A DNA stretch of 64,000 nucleotides from Nonomuraea solani (GCF_900108335.1 NZ_FNVT01000011.1:268218-332217); one strand, 5' to 3'. Shown: positions 38,717-48,017, counted from the first letter of the stretch. The notes: a model not told the origin generated them from the sequence alone. A program made the numbers and translations.

Positions 38717-38739
38717 GGGAAGCCGGTGAATTTTCGCAC

Positions 38740-39252
38740 CTATTGGGCCCCGCCGTCCCCGCGGTCACCAAGAGGACCGTCCAACAGCTTGCGCATGATC
38801 GAGGACAGCGTCTCGACGTCCTCGCGGGTCAGCGGGGCGGCCAGGCGCGCCAGGTTCGCGGCGTGCTCCGTGAGGGCGTCGTCCACGATCCGCAGGCCCT
38901 CGCCGGTCAGCCGGACCCGGAAACTGCGCCGATCGGCGGGATCCAGGCTGCGCTCGACCAGCCCGGCCGCCTCCAGCCGGTCGAGCCGGTTGGTCATGCC
39001 GGCCCGCGACATCATCAGCACGTCCGACAGCTCGGACGGGATCAGCGTGTACGGCGGCCCGGCCCGGCGCAGCGCGGCCAGCACGTCGAACTCGCCCTGC
39101 CGCAGCCCGCGCTTGGTGAAGACCCGGTCCACCTGGGGCATCAGCAGCCGCATGGCCTGGGCGAGCCGCCCGAAGACGTCCATGGCCGACAGGTCGAGGT
39201 CAGGCCGCTCGCGCCGCCACTGCTCGATGATCCGGTCGATAGCGTCGCCCAT
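38740..39252 (-). CDS. MarR-family transcriptional regulator
   Basis: A 170-residue winged-helix dimer. The DNA-binding part is RQGEFDVLAALRRAGPPYTLIPSELSDVLMMSRAGMTNRLDRLEAAGLVERS, followed by the wing DPADRRSFRVRLTGEG, which has the conserved D-x-R-D/R-R-S pattern. Flanking helices form the dimer interface. ATG at 39252. It stands alone between convergent and co-directional genes with no obvious enzyme or efflux partner, so its regulon is not apparent. A pseudo-palindrome 12-29 bases upstream may be an autoregulatory site. Confidence 0.9.
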   Translation of the reverse strand: MGDAIDRIIEQWRRERPDLDLSAMDVFGRLAQAMRLLMPQVDRVFTKRGLRQGEFDVLAALRRAGPPYTLIPSELSDVLMMSRAGMTNRLDRLEAAGLVERSLDPADRRSFRVRLTGEGLRIVDDALTEHAANLARLAAPLTREDVETLSSIMRKLLDGPLGDRGDGGAQ

Positions 39253-39263
39253 GACTCCGCATC

Positions 39264-39281
39264 TTATTTGAGCGAAAACTA
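39264..39281 (-). promoter_or_regulatory. Possible MarR operator
   Basis: Read on the minus strand, TAGTTTTCGCTCAAATAA has half-sites TAGTTT and AAATAA that are near inverted repeats. It lies just upstream of the marR start in an unusually AT-rich patch. Confidence 0.3.
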
Positions 39282-39316
39282 TTCGTATCCGTACTAGTGC
39301 GCGGTTCCCAAGGTAT

Positions 39317-40315
39317 TCAGCAGGCGGTTCCCGACTCCAGGGTCGGCACCGCGCCGTGGCACGGCGCCATGATCACCAGCAACGGCGACGTCGCCGGGCC
39401 TGGCAGCACCAGGTCGGTGATGTTGCCGTGGACGACCTGGTCGGGCGTGCCCATGTCGCCGTCCCTGACGCTGATCACCCGCTCCACCGACGGCGCCGCC
39501 GCGTGCAGCAGCTTCCTGGTGGCGTGGCGCAGCCAGCGCAGCTCGCTGTTGACCCGCTGCCATGTCGCCGGGATGACGCTGGCCGGCTCAGCCCGCGTGC
39601 CCAGCCGGAGCGTGATCCGGCCGCTCGACCCGAACCGGTCCTTGAGCACCGGGTTGATCACGAACATGCCCGAGCGCAGGGGCCGGACGCCCTGCCGGTT
39701 GAGGTTGGCCAGGCCGCCCCCGCTGATCAGCGAATACAGCTCGCAGCGCGACCCGTCGAGCGTGTCGGGGTCGAAGTCCGTCGCGGGCGGCTCCTCGAAC
39801 ACCACCTTGTCCAGCCGCACGCCGGCCACCCCGTCGGCCACGACCAGGCCCGAGACGGCCTGGCGCAGCTCGTCGCAGACGCCGTCGCCCTCGCTGATGT
39901 CGAGCACCTCGACACAGATCAGGCCGTCGTCGGGGATCTCCTCCGGCGTCAGGTCGAAGGCCACCCGCGCGTGCGCCTTGCGGCCCCGCAGCAGCACACA
40001 CTGGCGCAGCCGCCCCTGGGAGCGGATCTGCAGCAGCCGCGGCAGCCCCCCGGTCATGTCCGTACGGCCGGTGTGCCAGCCGCTCACCGACCGCTCGTCG
40101 GCGGACAGCGCCAGTTGCACCCGCAGCGGCCGCCCCTGCGCCGACACCTTGAACCCGGCCAGCCCCGACGTCTCGAACCTGCCCACGATCTGGCTGCCGC
40201 GGTGCAGCCGATCGGTCACCTGCAGCGCGGCGACCTGCCCGCTGAGCAGGTGGACGGGCGGGATCGCGGGAAGCACCACCTGGTCCAGGTCGGTGGCGGG
40301 TCCTGTGCTGCTCAT
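39317..40315 (-). CDS. Unrecognised protein, second gene of a two-gene operon
   Basis: A 332-residue soluble protein, MSSTGPATDLDQVVLPAIPP. I do not recognise a family. Predicted content is mostly beta (LRVQLALSADERSVSGWHTG, HARVAFDLTPEEI, RITLRLGTRAEPASVIPATW) with four scattered Cys, and no signal peptide or membrane helix. The C-terminal quarter (WQRVNSELRWLRHATRKLLHAAAPSVERVISV) is helical and basic. Its start overlaps the end of the upstream gene as ATGA, so the two products are made together and probably interact. No nuclease, ATPase or transferase motif is visible. Confidence 0.6.
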   Translation of the reverse strand: MSSTGPATDLDQVVLPAIPPVHLLSGQVAALQVTDRLHRGSQIVGRFETSGLAGFKVSAQGRPLRVQLALSADERSVSGWHTGRTDMTGGLPRLLQIRSQGRLRQCVLLRGRKAHARVAFDLTPEEIPDDGLICVEVLDISEGDGVCDELRQAVSGLVVADGVAGVRLDKVVFEEPPATDFDPDTLDGSRCELYSLISGGGLANLNRQGVRPLRSGMFVINPVLKDRFGSSGRITLRLGTRAEPASVIPATWQRVNSELRWLRHATRKLLHAAAPSVERVISVRDGDMGTPDQVVHGNITDLVLPGPATSPLLVIMAPCHGAVPTLESGTAC

Positions 40316-41523
40316 CTGAAGCTCCTAGAGGGGGTGAGTGTGCCGGCCAGCCCGGCCGGGTCATGGAGGTCGAAGCGGGTGAGCACGGGGTCGCGCCGCT
40401 CCCACATGCGGGCCACCGCGCCGTAGAGAGGGTCGCCGTCGGGCTCCGCGTGCCGCAGGTTGACGGCGAGCGTGCGGGCGTAGTCGGCGCCGTGCTCCCA
40501 GTGCGGCAGGAGCTGACTGGGCACGTCGGCGCCGCAGCGGCGCAGCCAGAGCCACAGCCGGGCGCGCTCGCGCTGCTCGGGGCCGAGGATGGACTCGCCC
40601 TTGGCGTGCCTGGCGATGGCCTCCTGGAGCAGCCCGCGGTGTTCGTGGGGCGAGCGCGGCACGTGCGCGGCGCCGCAGACGCCGCCCTCCGACCAGCCGG
40701 CCTGGATGACGGGGATGCCGAAGGCGGGCAGGTCGCTGTCCCCGAAGGTGACGGCCACGTCGGCCATGCTCCACAGCAGGTTGGCCGACAGCGCGCCGGT
40801 CACGTTCCTGATCCGGGGCCGGCCGTCCGCGGGCACGCGATCGAGGAACAACCAGTTGGCGCTCTCGTCGGACATGGCGAACTCCGCCGTCGTCCCGAAC
40901 AGCTCCGCGTCCCGCGCGGGCACGTGGCCGAACACCGCGATCGTGGGCCGGTCGGCGTCGAGGCCCAGGCGGGCGCAGCCGTAGTAGCGCAACTGGCGGC
41001 GCTCGGTCTCCGTGCGGAGCTGGTAGCCGCTCTTCGCCCGCCAGGCCGCCCGCTCCGCGCTCGGCCTGATCGTCTCCCTGTACGGCCACACGTGCCGCTC
41101 GAAGAACGCGCCCACCCGGGCGGGCAGCTCCTCCTCCAGCGAGCACGGCCCCTGGTCGGGGAAGAGCGCGTACGCCTTCAGCGACCCGGTGCCGTGCACG
41201 TACACGACGGGGATCTCCCTGGGCAGGGTCCTGTCCACCCGGCTGGCGACCAGCGCGACGGGCGGCACCTCGGGCCACACGTCGTCGGCGGCGCCGAACG
41301 CCTCCGCCAGCCGCCGCCACTCCGGCCGCCCCGGCACGACCAGCCGCGCCGAGAGCAGCCCGCAGACCGCCCGCGCGACCGCGAGCGTACGCACCACGAC
41401 CCGCAGGTCCTCGTCGAACGCCTCGGCCACGACACACCTGTCACCGCCGGGACCCGCTCCCCAGCAGGCCCTGGCGGCGGCGAGCACACGTTCGATGTGC
41501 TCGCCGGCCCCCGCGTGACGCAT
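40312..41523 (-). CDS. Unrecognised protein with possible GT-B-like C-terminal half
   Basis: A 403-residue soluble protein starting MRHAGAGEHIERVL, with GGAGGG five bases upstream of ATG 41523. A longer frame to 41583 lacks a ribosome site. The second half has alternating strands and helices reminiscent of GT-B glycosyl- or glycerophosphotransferases: RPTIAVFGHVPARDAELFG, SANWLFLDRVP, VTGALSANLLWSMADVAVTFGDSDLPAFGIPVIQAGWSEGG, where the SMADV and FGIPVI patterns resemble nucleotide-sugar sites. This is a weak structural impression. It overlaps the next gene by 4 bases. A role in surface polysaccharide synthesis is possible but unproven. Confidence 0.6.
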   Translation of the reverse strand: MRHAGAGEHIERVLAAARACWGAGPGGDRCVVAEAFDEDLRVVVRTLAVARAVCGLLSARLVVPGRPEWRRLAEAFGAADDVWPEVPPVALVASRVDRTLPREIPVVYVHGTGSLKAYALFPDQGPCSLEEELPARVGAFFERHVWPYRETIRPSAERAAWRAKSGYQLRTETERRQLRYYGCARLGLDADRPTIAVFGHVPARDAELFGTTAEFAMSDESANWLFLDRVPADGRPRIRNVTGALSANLLWSMADVAVTFGDSDLPAFGIPVIQAGWSEGGVCGAAHVPRSPHEHRGLLQEAIARHAKGESILGPEQRERARLWLWLRRCGADVPSQLLPHWEHGADYARTLAVNLRHAEPDGDPLYGAVARMWERRDPVLTRFDLHDPAGLAGTLTPSRSFR

Positions 41524-41817
41524 AAGTCCCTCCACCACGGACAGGACGTTGCCAGACCGGCGGGCCCCCACTCCGCGGGCCACACGCTTCTTTGCCGGTG
41601 CCTGGAGGGAATCTCAGCCGTCACAGAAGGAGCGGCCGTCACACTCGTCGCAGGGGTCCCACGCAGCACGAACTGCGCCATACGCACGGAGTCGGCGAAA
41701 AACCCCCGCTACCCCCCGAACTTTCCCGCCCCATGCGACGTCCAAGCTTTTACATGGAGCACGTCATGGCCGGGTTTAGGATGCACCCTAATGCCACGAT
41801 GGGGAGGATTTACCAGC

Positions 41818-43974
41818 ATGGGTTCCCGTATGTCGAGTGTCGCACGCCTGACGGCGGCCGCGGCGGCGGCCGGCGTCGTGGCCGCCGCTATCGCGCTGCC
41901 CGCGGTCGGGGGTACCGGAGCGATGTTCGTCTCGGCCTCCGAGGACCTGGGCATCAAACCTGAGGAGCTCACGGAGCCCCCACTGGCCGAGCGGACGACC
42001 GTGCTCGACGCCAAGGGCAACGAGATCGCCTGGTTCTACGAGGAATACCGCGAGAGCGTGAAGCTCGGCGAAGTGGCCGAGATCATGAAGACGGCCATCC
42101 TCTCCATCGAGGACTATCGCTTCTACGAGCACGGCGCGATCGACATCGAGGGCACCATCCGCGCCCTGGCCAAGAACGCCGCCTCGGGCGGCATCGCGCA
42201 GGGCGGCTCGTCGATCACCCAGCAGTACGTCAAGCAGGTGCTGCTCAACTCGGCCACCACCGACAAGGAACGCAACGCGGCCCTGGAGGCCAGCTACGCG
42301 CGCAAGCTCAAGGAGCTGCGCTACGCGATGGCGGTGGAGGAGAAGTACACCAAGGACGAGATCCTGGAGAAGTACCTCAACATCGCCTACTTCGGCGCAG
42401 GAGCCAACGGGGTGGAGGCGGCGGCCAAGCGCTTCTTCGGGGTCAAGGCGTCCGAGCTGACGCTGGCGCAGGCCGCGACGCTGGCGGGCGCCGTGCAGGA
42501 CCCCAACGCGACCGACCCCAACCTGGGCAAGGCGCAGCGGGCCAAGCTGCTGAGCCGGCGCAACCTGGTGCTCGACACGATGGCCAAGCTGGGCAAGATC
42601 ACACCTGAGATGGCCGCCGAGGCCAAGAAGAAGAAGCTCGGCTACAAGGGCACCGCGATTCCGGGCGGCTGCACGGCCAGCGAGACGCCGTACTTCTGCA
42701 TGTACGTGCGCAACGAGGTGCTGAGCAACAAGGTCTTCGGCAAGACGCCCAAGCTCAGGAGCCAGTTCCTCAACCGGGGTGGCCTGACGATCCATACCAC
42801 GCTCGACCCCAGGATGCAGAAGGCCGCCGACCGGGCGATCAAGAAGCACGTGAACGCCTCGGACAACCCGGTCGCCTCCGAGGCCCTGGTGGAGCCGGGC
42901 ACGGGCGCGATCAAGGCGATGGCCGCCAGCCGGAAATACGGCAACAACAAGCGCAAGAAGGAAATGTCGTACAACGTGGTCGCCGACGCGGTGCACGGCG
43001 GCGGCACCGGCTTCCAGGCGGGCTCGACGTTCAAGACGTTCACCCTGATCACCGCCCTCAAGGAGGGCATGAAGATCAACGACGGGCTGTCGGTCAGCCA
43101 GGGTTTCCGCGCTCCTTACTACTCCTCGTTCAAGAACTGCAAGGGCGAGAACATCGGCGACCCCAGCCACACCGTCACCAACGACGAGGGCGGCGGCGGC
43201 TTCAAGTCGCTGGCCACCGGCACCTGGCAGTCGGTCAACACCTTCTTCATGGCGCTGGAGCAGAAGGTGGGCCTGTGCGACACCATCAAGACCGCCAAGG
43301 ACCTGGGCATCAAGCGCTCTGACGGCCTGCCGCTGCTGGAGTTCTCCACGTTCACGCTCGGCACCAACGAGATGGACCCGGTGACGGTCGCCAACGCGTA
43401 CGCGACGATCGGCGCCCGCGGCAAGTACTGCGCGCCCATGGTGATCACCAAGATCACCGACCGCAACGGCAAGACCAAGAACTACAAGCCCCAGTGCAAC
43501 CAGGCCCTTGACGCGGAGGTCGCCGACGCCGCGGCCGACATCCTGTCCGGCGTGTTCACCAAGGGCACGATGCGGGGCGTCGGCGGCATCGGCCGGGACG
43601 CCGCCGGCAAGACCGGCACCACCGACTCGCAGGCCACGGCCTGGTTCGCCGGCTTCACCCCGGACCTCGCGGGAGCGGTCAGCATCGGCGACCCGCGCGG
43701 CGCGCAGGACCACAAGCTGAACAACATCACCATCGGCGGCCGCTACTACGGCTCCGTCTTCGGCGCCTCGATCCCGGGACCGATCTGGAAGGACACCATG
43801 CTGGCCGCCCTGAAGGGCGTCCCGGCGACGGAGTTCACCCCCGTCAACTCCTCCCGGTTCGGCGGTTGTGGCTCCAGCTGCGCGCCGGTACGGGTCGAGC
43901 CCGACCGGAGCGACGACGATGACGACTCGGACGGCGTGCTCGAGGACACCGACATTGACACGACGTTCGACTGA
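41818..43974 (+). CDS. Class A penicillin-binding protein (transglycosylase/transpeptidase)
   Basis: A 718-residue peptidoglycan synthase. A single N-terminal membrane anchor (about residues 8-38) precedes the GT51 domain with catalytic Glu in SIEDYRFYEHGAIDIEG, plus GGSSITQQYVKQ and EKYLNIAYFG. The transpeptidase domain has S-x-x-K in GSTFKTF (S about 403), SVN in SVNTFFM and KTGTT (about 597-601). The acidic tail (DRSDDDDDSDG) is unusual. ATG at 41818 follows GGGGAGG by ten bases; the very long frame upstream to 40363 is a shadow of the opposite-strand gene. The 294-base gap to the divergent unknown operon contains no gene I can support. WhiB, a frequent neighbour, is absent. Confidence 0.92.
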   Translation: MGSRMSSVARLTAAAAAAGVVAAAIALPAVGGTGAMFVSASEDLGIKPEELTEPPLAERTTVLDAKGNEIAWFYEEYRESVKLGEVAEIMKTAILSIEDYRFYEHGAIDIEGTIRALAKNAASGGIAQGGSSITQQYVKQVLLNSATTDKERNAALEASYARKLKELRYAMAVEEKYTKDEILEKYLNIAYFGAGANGVEAAAKRFFGVKASELTLAQAATLAGAVQDPNATDPNLGKAQRAKLLSRRNLVLDTMAKLGKITPEMAAEAKKKKLGYKGTAIPGGCTASETPYFCMYVRNEVLSNKVFGKTPKLRSQFLNRGGLTIHTTLDPRMQKAADRAIKKHVNASDNPVASEALVEPGTGAIKAMAASRKYGNNKRKKEMSYNVVADAVHGGGTGFQAGSTFKTFTLITALKEGMKINDGLSVSQGFRAPYYSSFKNCKGENIGDPSHTVTNDEGGGGFKSLATGTWQSVNTFFMALEQKVGLCDTIKTAKDLGIKRSDGLPLLEFSTFTLGTNEMDPVTVANAYATIGARGKYCAPMVITKITDRNGKTKNYKPQCNQALDAEVADAAADILSGVFTKGTMRGVGGIGRDAAGKTGTTDSQATAWFAGFTPDLAGAVSIGDPRGAQDHKLNNITIGGRYYGSVFGASIPGPIWKDTMLAALKGVPATEFTPVNSSRFGGCGSSCAPVRVEPDRSDDDDDSDGVLEDTDIDTTFD

Positions 43975-44097
43975 TCGAGTCGACAAGAGGGGTTTCCTGA
44001 TTGTCAGATACGACAAATCGGGCACGGAAATATGCGGTGATCCACATCCGGCGCAGAAACCCCTGACGGTTACCAACGCCTCTAGCTGAGCAAATTC

Positions 44098-44127
44098 GGA
44101 GTGCGTCCGCACAGTGGGACGCACTCC
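44098..44127 (+). terminator. Terminator after PBP gene
   Basis: A perfect 11-bp stem (GGAGTGCGTCC at 44098-44108 with GGACGCACTCC at 44117-44127) and an 8-base loop, followed by TTGC. It separates the penicillin-binding protein gene from the CelR-type repressor gene. Confidence 0.75.
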
Positions 44128-44167
44128 TTGCAAAGGCCCTATTAACAGCGGCGAAACATTGGTAACG

Positions 44168-44181
44168 TGGGAGCGCTCCCA
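44168..44181. promoter_or_regulatory. CelR/CebR box before the repressor gene
   Basis: A perfect 14-bp palindrome TGGGAGCGCTCCCA, 22 bases before the repressor ATG. It is identical to the known CelR/CebR operator of cellulolytic actinobacteria (Thermobifida CelR, Streptomyces CebR). Its place here indicates autoregulation. Confidence 0.93.
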
Positions 44182-44203
44182 GGATCTTTCCGCGAGGTGC
44201 TCC

Positions 44204-45175
44204 ATGACCGAGCAGCCCACACTGGCACAGGTCGCGGCCGAGGCCGGGGTCTCCCCCGCGACCGCATCTCGAGTCCTCACGGGCTCGGTGCGGGTCAGTA
44301 CCTCGACCCGCCGGCAAGTCTACGACGCCGTGTCCCGCATGGGATACGTCCGACAGCGCGCACCCCGGGGAACGGCCGCGAAAACCATGGCCGATGGCGT
44401 CACCGCGGTGATTTGCGACCATCTACCCCGGCTCTTCTCCGAGCCTTACTACGCCAGACTTCTCTCCTCAGCCGGAGCCGTGATCGCCGAGCACGGCACC
44501 CACCTCATGGTGACCACCGTCACCCCGACCTCGTCCACGCTGCCCGCCCTATCCGGCGCGGTGCTGATCGTGGGCGCAAGAGAGCGTCACCCCCTGGCGA
44601 TCAAGTTATCCACCTCAGGCGTCCCCGTCCGCAACATCGGCCGCCCGCCCCACGACCTCAAACTCCCGTACGCCGACGTCGACAACCTCGACGGCGGCCG
44701 CCAGGCGGCCGAGCACTTCCTGTTGTCAGGCCGCCGTAATGTCGCCGCCATCGGCGGCCCCCCGTCCTTACCCGGAGCCCGAGACAGATTAGAGGGCCTG
44801 ATACGCACCCTGCAGTCGGCGGGCGCACCCGACGTCCCCGTGGCCTACGGGGACTTCACCGCCGCCTCCGGCACCCACGCCATGCAGTGGCTGTTACGCC
44901 ATGCGCCGGGTCTGGACGCCGTGTTCGTCGCCTCGGATCTGATGGCGGCGGGCGCGATCCAGGCCCTGCGCAGGGCGGGCCGCAAGGTCCCCGCGGACGT
45001 CGCGGTGATCGGGTTCGATGACGCCCCGGTCGCCCGGCACACCGTCCCCGCTCTCACCACCATTCGCCAGCCCGTCGAGGAGCTCGCCACGGTCGCCACC
45101 CGGCTGCTGCTGACGGGCGCAGCGGGGATCGATCCCGTACTCCCCACGGAACTGGTCATCCGTGAGTCGGCTTGA
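44204..45175 (+). CDS. celR: LacI-family cellulase repressor (CelR/CebR-like)
   Basis: A 323-residue LacI-family regulator. The HTH is at about residues 6-30 (TLAQVAAEAGVSPATASRVL), with the hinge helix near 48-60. The ligand domain has the family signature patterns (VFVASDLMAAGAIQALRRAG, VAVIGFDDAPVARHTVPALTTIRQP). Perfect CelR boxes lie before this gene, GH12, GH48 and GH6, so it should repress them until cellobiose or a related oligosaccharide releases it. The ATG at 44204 follows GAGGTG. Its last 14 bases overlap the Ser/Thr kinase gene, so both are co-expressed. The symbol is given by operator match and context. Confidence 0.88.
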   Translation: MTEQPTLAQVAAEAGVSPATASRVLTGSVRVSTSTRRQVYDAVSRMGYVRQRAPRGTAAKTMADGVTAVICDHLPRLFSEPYYARLLSSAGAVIAEHGTHLMVTTVTPTSSTLPALSGAVLIVGARERHPLAIKLSTSGVPVRNIGRPPHDLKLPYADVDNLDGGRQAAEHFLLSGRRNVAAIGGPPSLPGARDRLEGLIRTLQSAGAPDVPVAYGDFTAASGTHAMQWLLRHAPGLDAVFVASDLMAAGAIQALRRAGRKVPADVAVIGFDDAPVARHTVPALTTIRQPVEELATVATRLLLTGAAGIDPVLPTELVIRESA

Positions 45176-46406
45176 GCCTGGGGATGTGCTGGCCCGCAGG
45201 TACCTGTTGCTGGATCCGCTGGCCCGCGGCGGCATGTCGGTCATCTGGCGCGCCTTCGACCAGTCTCTGCACCGGATGATCGCGGTCAAGGTGCTCACCG
45301 CCTCGCTGCACACCGACCCCCTCGAACGGGTGAGCGTGCGCAGCGAGGCGCGGGCCGCGGCCAGGTTCATCCATCCCGACTCGATCGAGATCTACGACTA
45401 CGGGGAAACCGTCACCACGAGCGGCGGCGTGGCCGCGTACGTGGTGATGCCCCTGCTCGACGGCACCCCACTGGCCGAGCGGGTCGAGAAGGGCCCGCTG
45501 CGGTGGCAGGAGGCGGCGGCCATCGCGCTACGGCTGGCCCGGGTGCTGATGGCCGGGCACGCCCGCGGCCTGGTGCACCGGGACGTCACGGCCGAGAACG
45601 TGCTGCTCACCGCCGAAGGCCCCAAACTGCTCGACTTCGGCATCGCGGCCTGGGCGGGAGATCCCGACGACGACCGCGGCACCCCTCCCTACGTCGCTCC
45701 CGAGCGGCTGCTCGGCGCGCCCACCCATCCGGCCGTCGACGTGTACGCCCTCGGCGTGCTGCTGCACACCATGCTCACCGGGCGGACGCCGTACCCGGAG
45801 ACCACGTGGGAGGAGATCGAGGCGGTCCGCAGGACCGCTCCGCCGCCCCGGGTCCCCGGCGTGCCGAACTCCGTCGCCACGCTCTGCCAGCGCTGCCTGG
45901 CGCACGAGCCGGAGGCGCGGCCGACTGCGGCGCAGATCGTCTCGGCGCTGACCTCCGCGCTCGGCACGGCCACGGTGGGCCGGCACGTGCGGCGCGGGCT
46001 CACGGTGGCGGGCTCGGCGGCCATCGCGCTGTCCGCCCTGCTGTGGTTCCAGCAGAGCGCGCCGCCCCCGACGCCGGAGCGGGCGGCGAAGTCGCCGTCG
46101 CCCACGGCCCGGCTGATCGAGAGCTCACCGGCCGCGACGATCACCGTCGAGAAGGCGGCGGCCGACTTCACCACCGTGCTCACGGCCAGGACTCCGTGCG
46201 GCGCGACCGACGACGACGTGGTGCTCGACCTGCGGCAGGTGCTGAACCACGCCGTGACGCCGCAGCAGGGCCCCTCGGAGACCACGACCGACAACCTGCG
46301 CAGGAAGCTGTCCGACCGCTGGCGCGAGGGCCGCCTCACACCGGCCTGCCTGAGCGAGTTGCAGGCCAGGCTCGACGACCTCGACACCGCCTTACAGGGA
46401 GAGTGA
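45162..46406 (+). CDS. Ser/Thr protein kinase co-expressed with the cellulase repressor
   Basis: A 414-residue PknB-like membrane kinase. Gly loop LARGGMSVIWRAFD, catalytic Lys in IAVKVL (about 43), catalytic loop HRDVTAENVLL (HRD with T-A-E-N replacing the usual L-K-P-x-N; the catalytic Asp and Asn remain), DFG (about 160), and a shortened activation segment ending PPYVAPERLL. One transmembrane helix lies near 280-300 (GLTVAGSAAIALSALLWF). A small extracellular domain of about 100 residues follows (ITVEKAAADFTTVL to DDLDTALQGE). Such kinases usually sense cell-wall signals. Its overlap with celR suggests coupling of kinase level to cellulose sensing, possibly by phosphorylating the repressor; that is inference. 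Confidence 0.87.
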   Translation: MSRLEPGDVLARRYLLLDPLARGGMSVIWRAFDQSLHRMIAVKVLTASLHTDPLERVSVRSEARAAARFIHPDSIEIYDYGETVTTSGGVAAYVVMPLLDGTPLAERVEKGPLRWQEAAAIALRLARVLMAGHARGLVHRDVTAENVLLTAEGPKLLDFGIAAWAGDPDDDRGTPPYVAPERLLGAPTHPAVDVYALGVLLHTMLTGRTPYPETTWEEIEAVRRTAPPPRVPGVPNSVATLCQRCLAHEPEARPTAAQIVSALTSALGTATVGRHVRRGLTVAGSAAIALSALLWFQQSAPPPTPERAAKSPSPTARLIESSPAATITVEKAAADFTTVLTARTPCGATDDDVVLDLRQVLNHAVTPQQGPSETTTDNLRRKLSDRWREGRLTPACLSELQARLDDLDTALQGE

Positions 46407-46407
46407 T

Positions 46408-46480
46408 GAGGGGTACGGCAGCACCAGCCGTACCCCTCGATCGCGCGGGCGGGGCCCCTCGCAAAGCGGTGCCCGCGCGA
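46408..46480. terminator. Two bidirectional terminator hairpins
   Basis: Between the convergent kinase and GH12 genes: stem 1 is GAGGGGTACGGC (46408-46419) with GCCGTACCCCTC (46427-46438), 12 bp perfect. Stem 2 is TCGCGCGGGC (46441-46450) with GCCCGCGCGA (46471-46480), 10 bp perfect with a 20-base loop. Neither has a long U tract. Confidence 0.75.
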
Positions 46481-46484
46481 GCCC

Positions 46485-47856
46485 TCATGCGCAGGTGTAA
46501 CCGCTGGGCACCTGCGTGTTCCCGGCCGGCCTGGTCGCCTGGAAGCCGAACGTCGTGGATGCGTTCGGGCCGAGGCCGCCGTTGTGGCCGAGGTTCCTGA
46601 CGGTCACCGTGCCGCCGCTGACCGTGTAGCTCGCGTTCCAGATGCCGGTGATCGTGTGCCCGGACGGCAGCGGGAACGTCACCGCCCAGCCGTTGAGCGC
46701 CGACGTGCCCCGGTTGGTGACGGTCACGGGCTGGATAACGTAGCCGTTGTTCCAGGCGTTCTGCGTGGTCGCGGTGACCGCGCAGCTCCCGCCGCCTCCG
46801 CCCTGCTGGGTGGTCACGGTGACGGTGCCCGACTCGGGCGACAGGTTGCCCGCGCCGTCCCTGGCCTGGATCCGGTAGCGGTAGGTCGTGGCGGGGCTCA
46901 GCCCGGTGTCGGTGTAGGAGGTGGTGGTGCTGCTCCCGACCCTGGTGAAGGTGTCACCGGTCGCGCGGAGGATGTCGTAGCCCGCCAGGCCGCTGCCGCC
47001 GGAGTCGGTGGAGGCGCCCCACGACAGCGTGGTGCCGGTCGCGGTGGTGCCGCTCGCGGCCGGGTTGCCCGGGGTGGTCGGCGGCGAGGTGTCGGTGGTG
47101 CCGCCGCCCGAGCCGAAGGAGAAGGAGTTGACCGCCAGGCCCGTGCCGCCGATCCAGGGCTCGAAGCCGGCCTGGACGCTGGTCAGGTACCACGACCGCT
47201 GGCCGTAGCCCCGGCTGACGACGTCGGAGTAGAAGGTGTTGATCGAGAAGTCGAGCGAGGTCGCGGGCGAGGTGCGCACGTACGAGATCACGTTCCAGCC
47301 GGTGTTGCCGAACCAGACCTGCCAGGTGGCGCCGGCCAGGTTGACGGTGCCGACCTGGGAGCCGATCGGCTGGATCGAGCCCGCCCGGTTGAGCCAGATC
47401 ATCAGCTCGGCACCGGTGTTCTGGCCGTCGGTGCGGGGCGTGGGGTCGAACCACAGGTCGTAGGAGGCGTTGTAGGTGCCGGAGCCCGGGTACGTCATGC
47501 TGACGCTGCTCCGGAGCGCGCCGAAGCCGCTCGCGCTCGCCTGCATGGGCAGGCCGCTGCCGGTGGTGCAACTGGCGTAGTGGCAGCCGGCGTAGATCGA
47601 CGGGTAGGCGGCCGGGGCGCCGTTGGTGGCGTTGTTGTGCGCCGACTGCGTGATCGTGAACCCGCCGTTCTGGTTGACGTCAATGCACTGCGCGGTGCTC
47701 GCGCCCCAGACGTTGTTCTGCACGATGTACCGGTTGTTCTGGATGGCGGCGGCGCCGTACTTCTCGCAGAGCACCGGGGCGGCCTGCGCCGGGGCGGCGA
47801 ACAGGACGGTGGCGAACAGAGCCCCGATGATCAGGTGGATGTGCGCGTGCCTCATG
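46485..47856 (-). CDS. GH12 endoglucanase with FN3 and CBM2
   Basis: A 457-residue secreted endoglucanase. A signal peptide ends near residue 27 (AQA). The GH12 jelly roll spans about 28-260: VLCEKYGAAAIQNNRYIVQNN, GAPAAYPSIYAGCHYASC, and catalytic carboxylates in TGAELMIWLN (nucleophile Glu) and near the C-terminal end of the fold. An FN3 domain covers about 270-355 and a CBM2 about 360-457 (CAVTATTQNAWNNGYVIQPVTV to SGYTCA). ATG at 47856 follows GGGAG. A perfect CelR box lies 37 bases upstream. It is divergent from the LPMO gene and shares its control region, so endo-cleavage and oxidation are co-induced. Confidence 0.93.
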
Positions 47857-47892
47857 GCGTGTTGCTCCCGCCTCTCTGAAAGGGGAGTGTAG

Positions 47893-47906
47893 TGGGAGCG
47901 CTCCCA
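47893..47906. promoter_or_regulatory. CelR box between GH12 and LPMO genes
   Basis: A perfect TGGGAGCGCTCCCA, 37 bases before the GH12 start and 216 bases before the LPMO start. Its position favours GH12 control, with possible action on both divergent genes. Confidence 0.92.
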
Positions 47907-48006
47907 GCAGTCAGCCTGTCCGCGCGATCCGCGCACGGCAAGCGGGCCCGTACGAGACCGACCAGGAACGGGGCGGACACCAGCGGAAACCATGACCAAG
48001 ATCGGT

Positions 48007-48017
48007 TGAAAGTTTCA
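48007..48017. promoter_or_regulatory. TGAAAGTTTCA palindrome before LPMO gene
   Basis: A perfect 11-bp palindrome, 105 bases before the LPMO start. The same 11 bases recur before GH6 (57043-57053), and the inner 9 bases recur before the GHL10/amidase pair. It resembles LacI-family CGAAA-N-TTTCG operators of actinobacterial glycosidase genes. Confidence 0.6.

Noticed and set aside
40363..41817. Upstream extension of the penicillin-binding protein to 1203 residues
   Set aside because: The first 485 codons are antisense to the unknown operon gene and low in family character; the PBP anchor starts at 41818.
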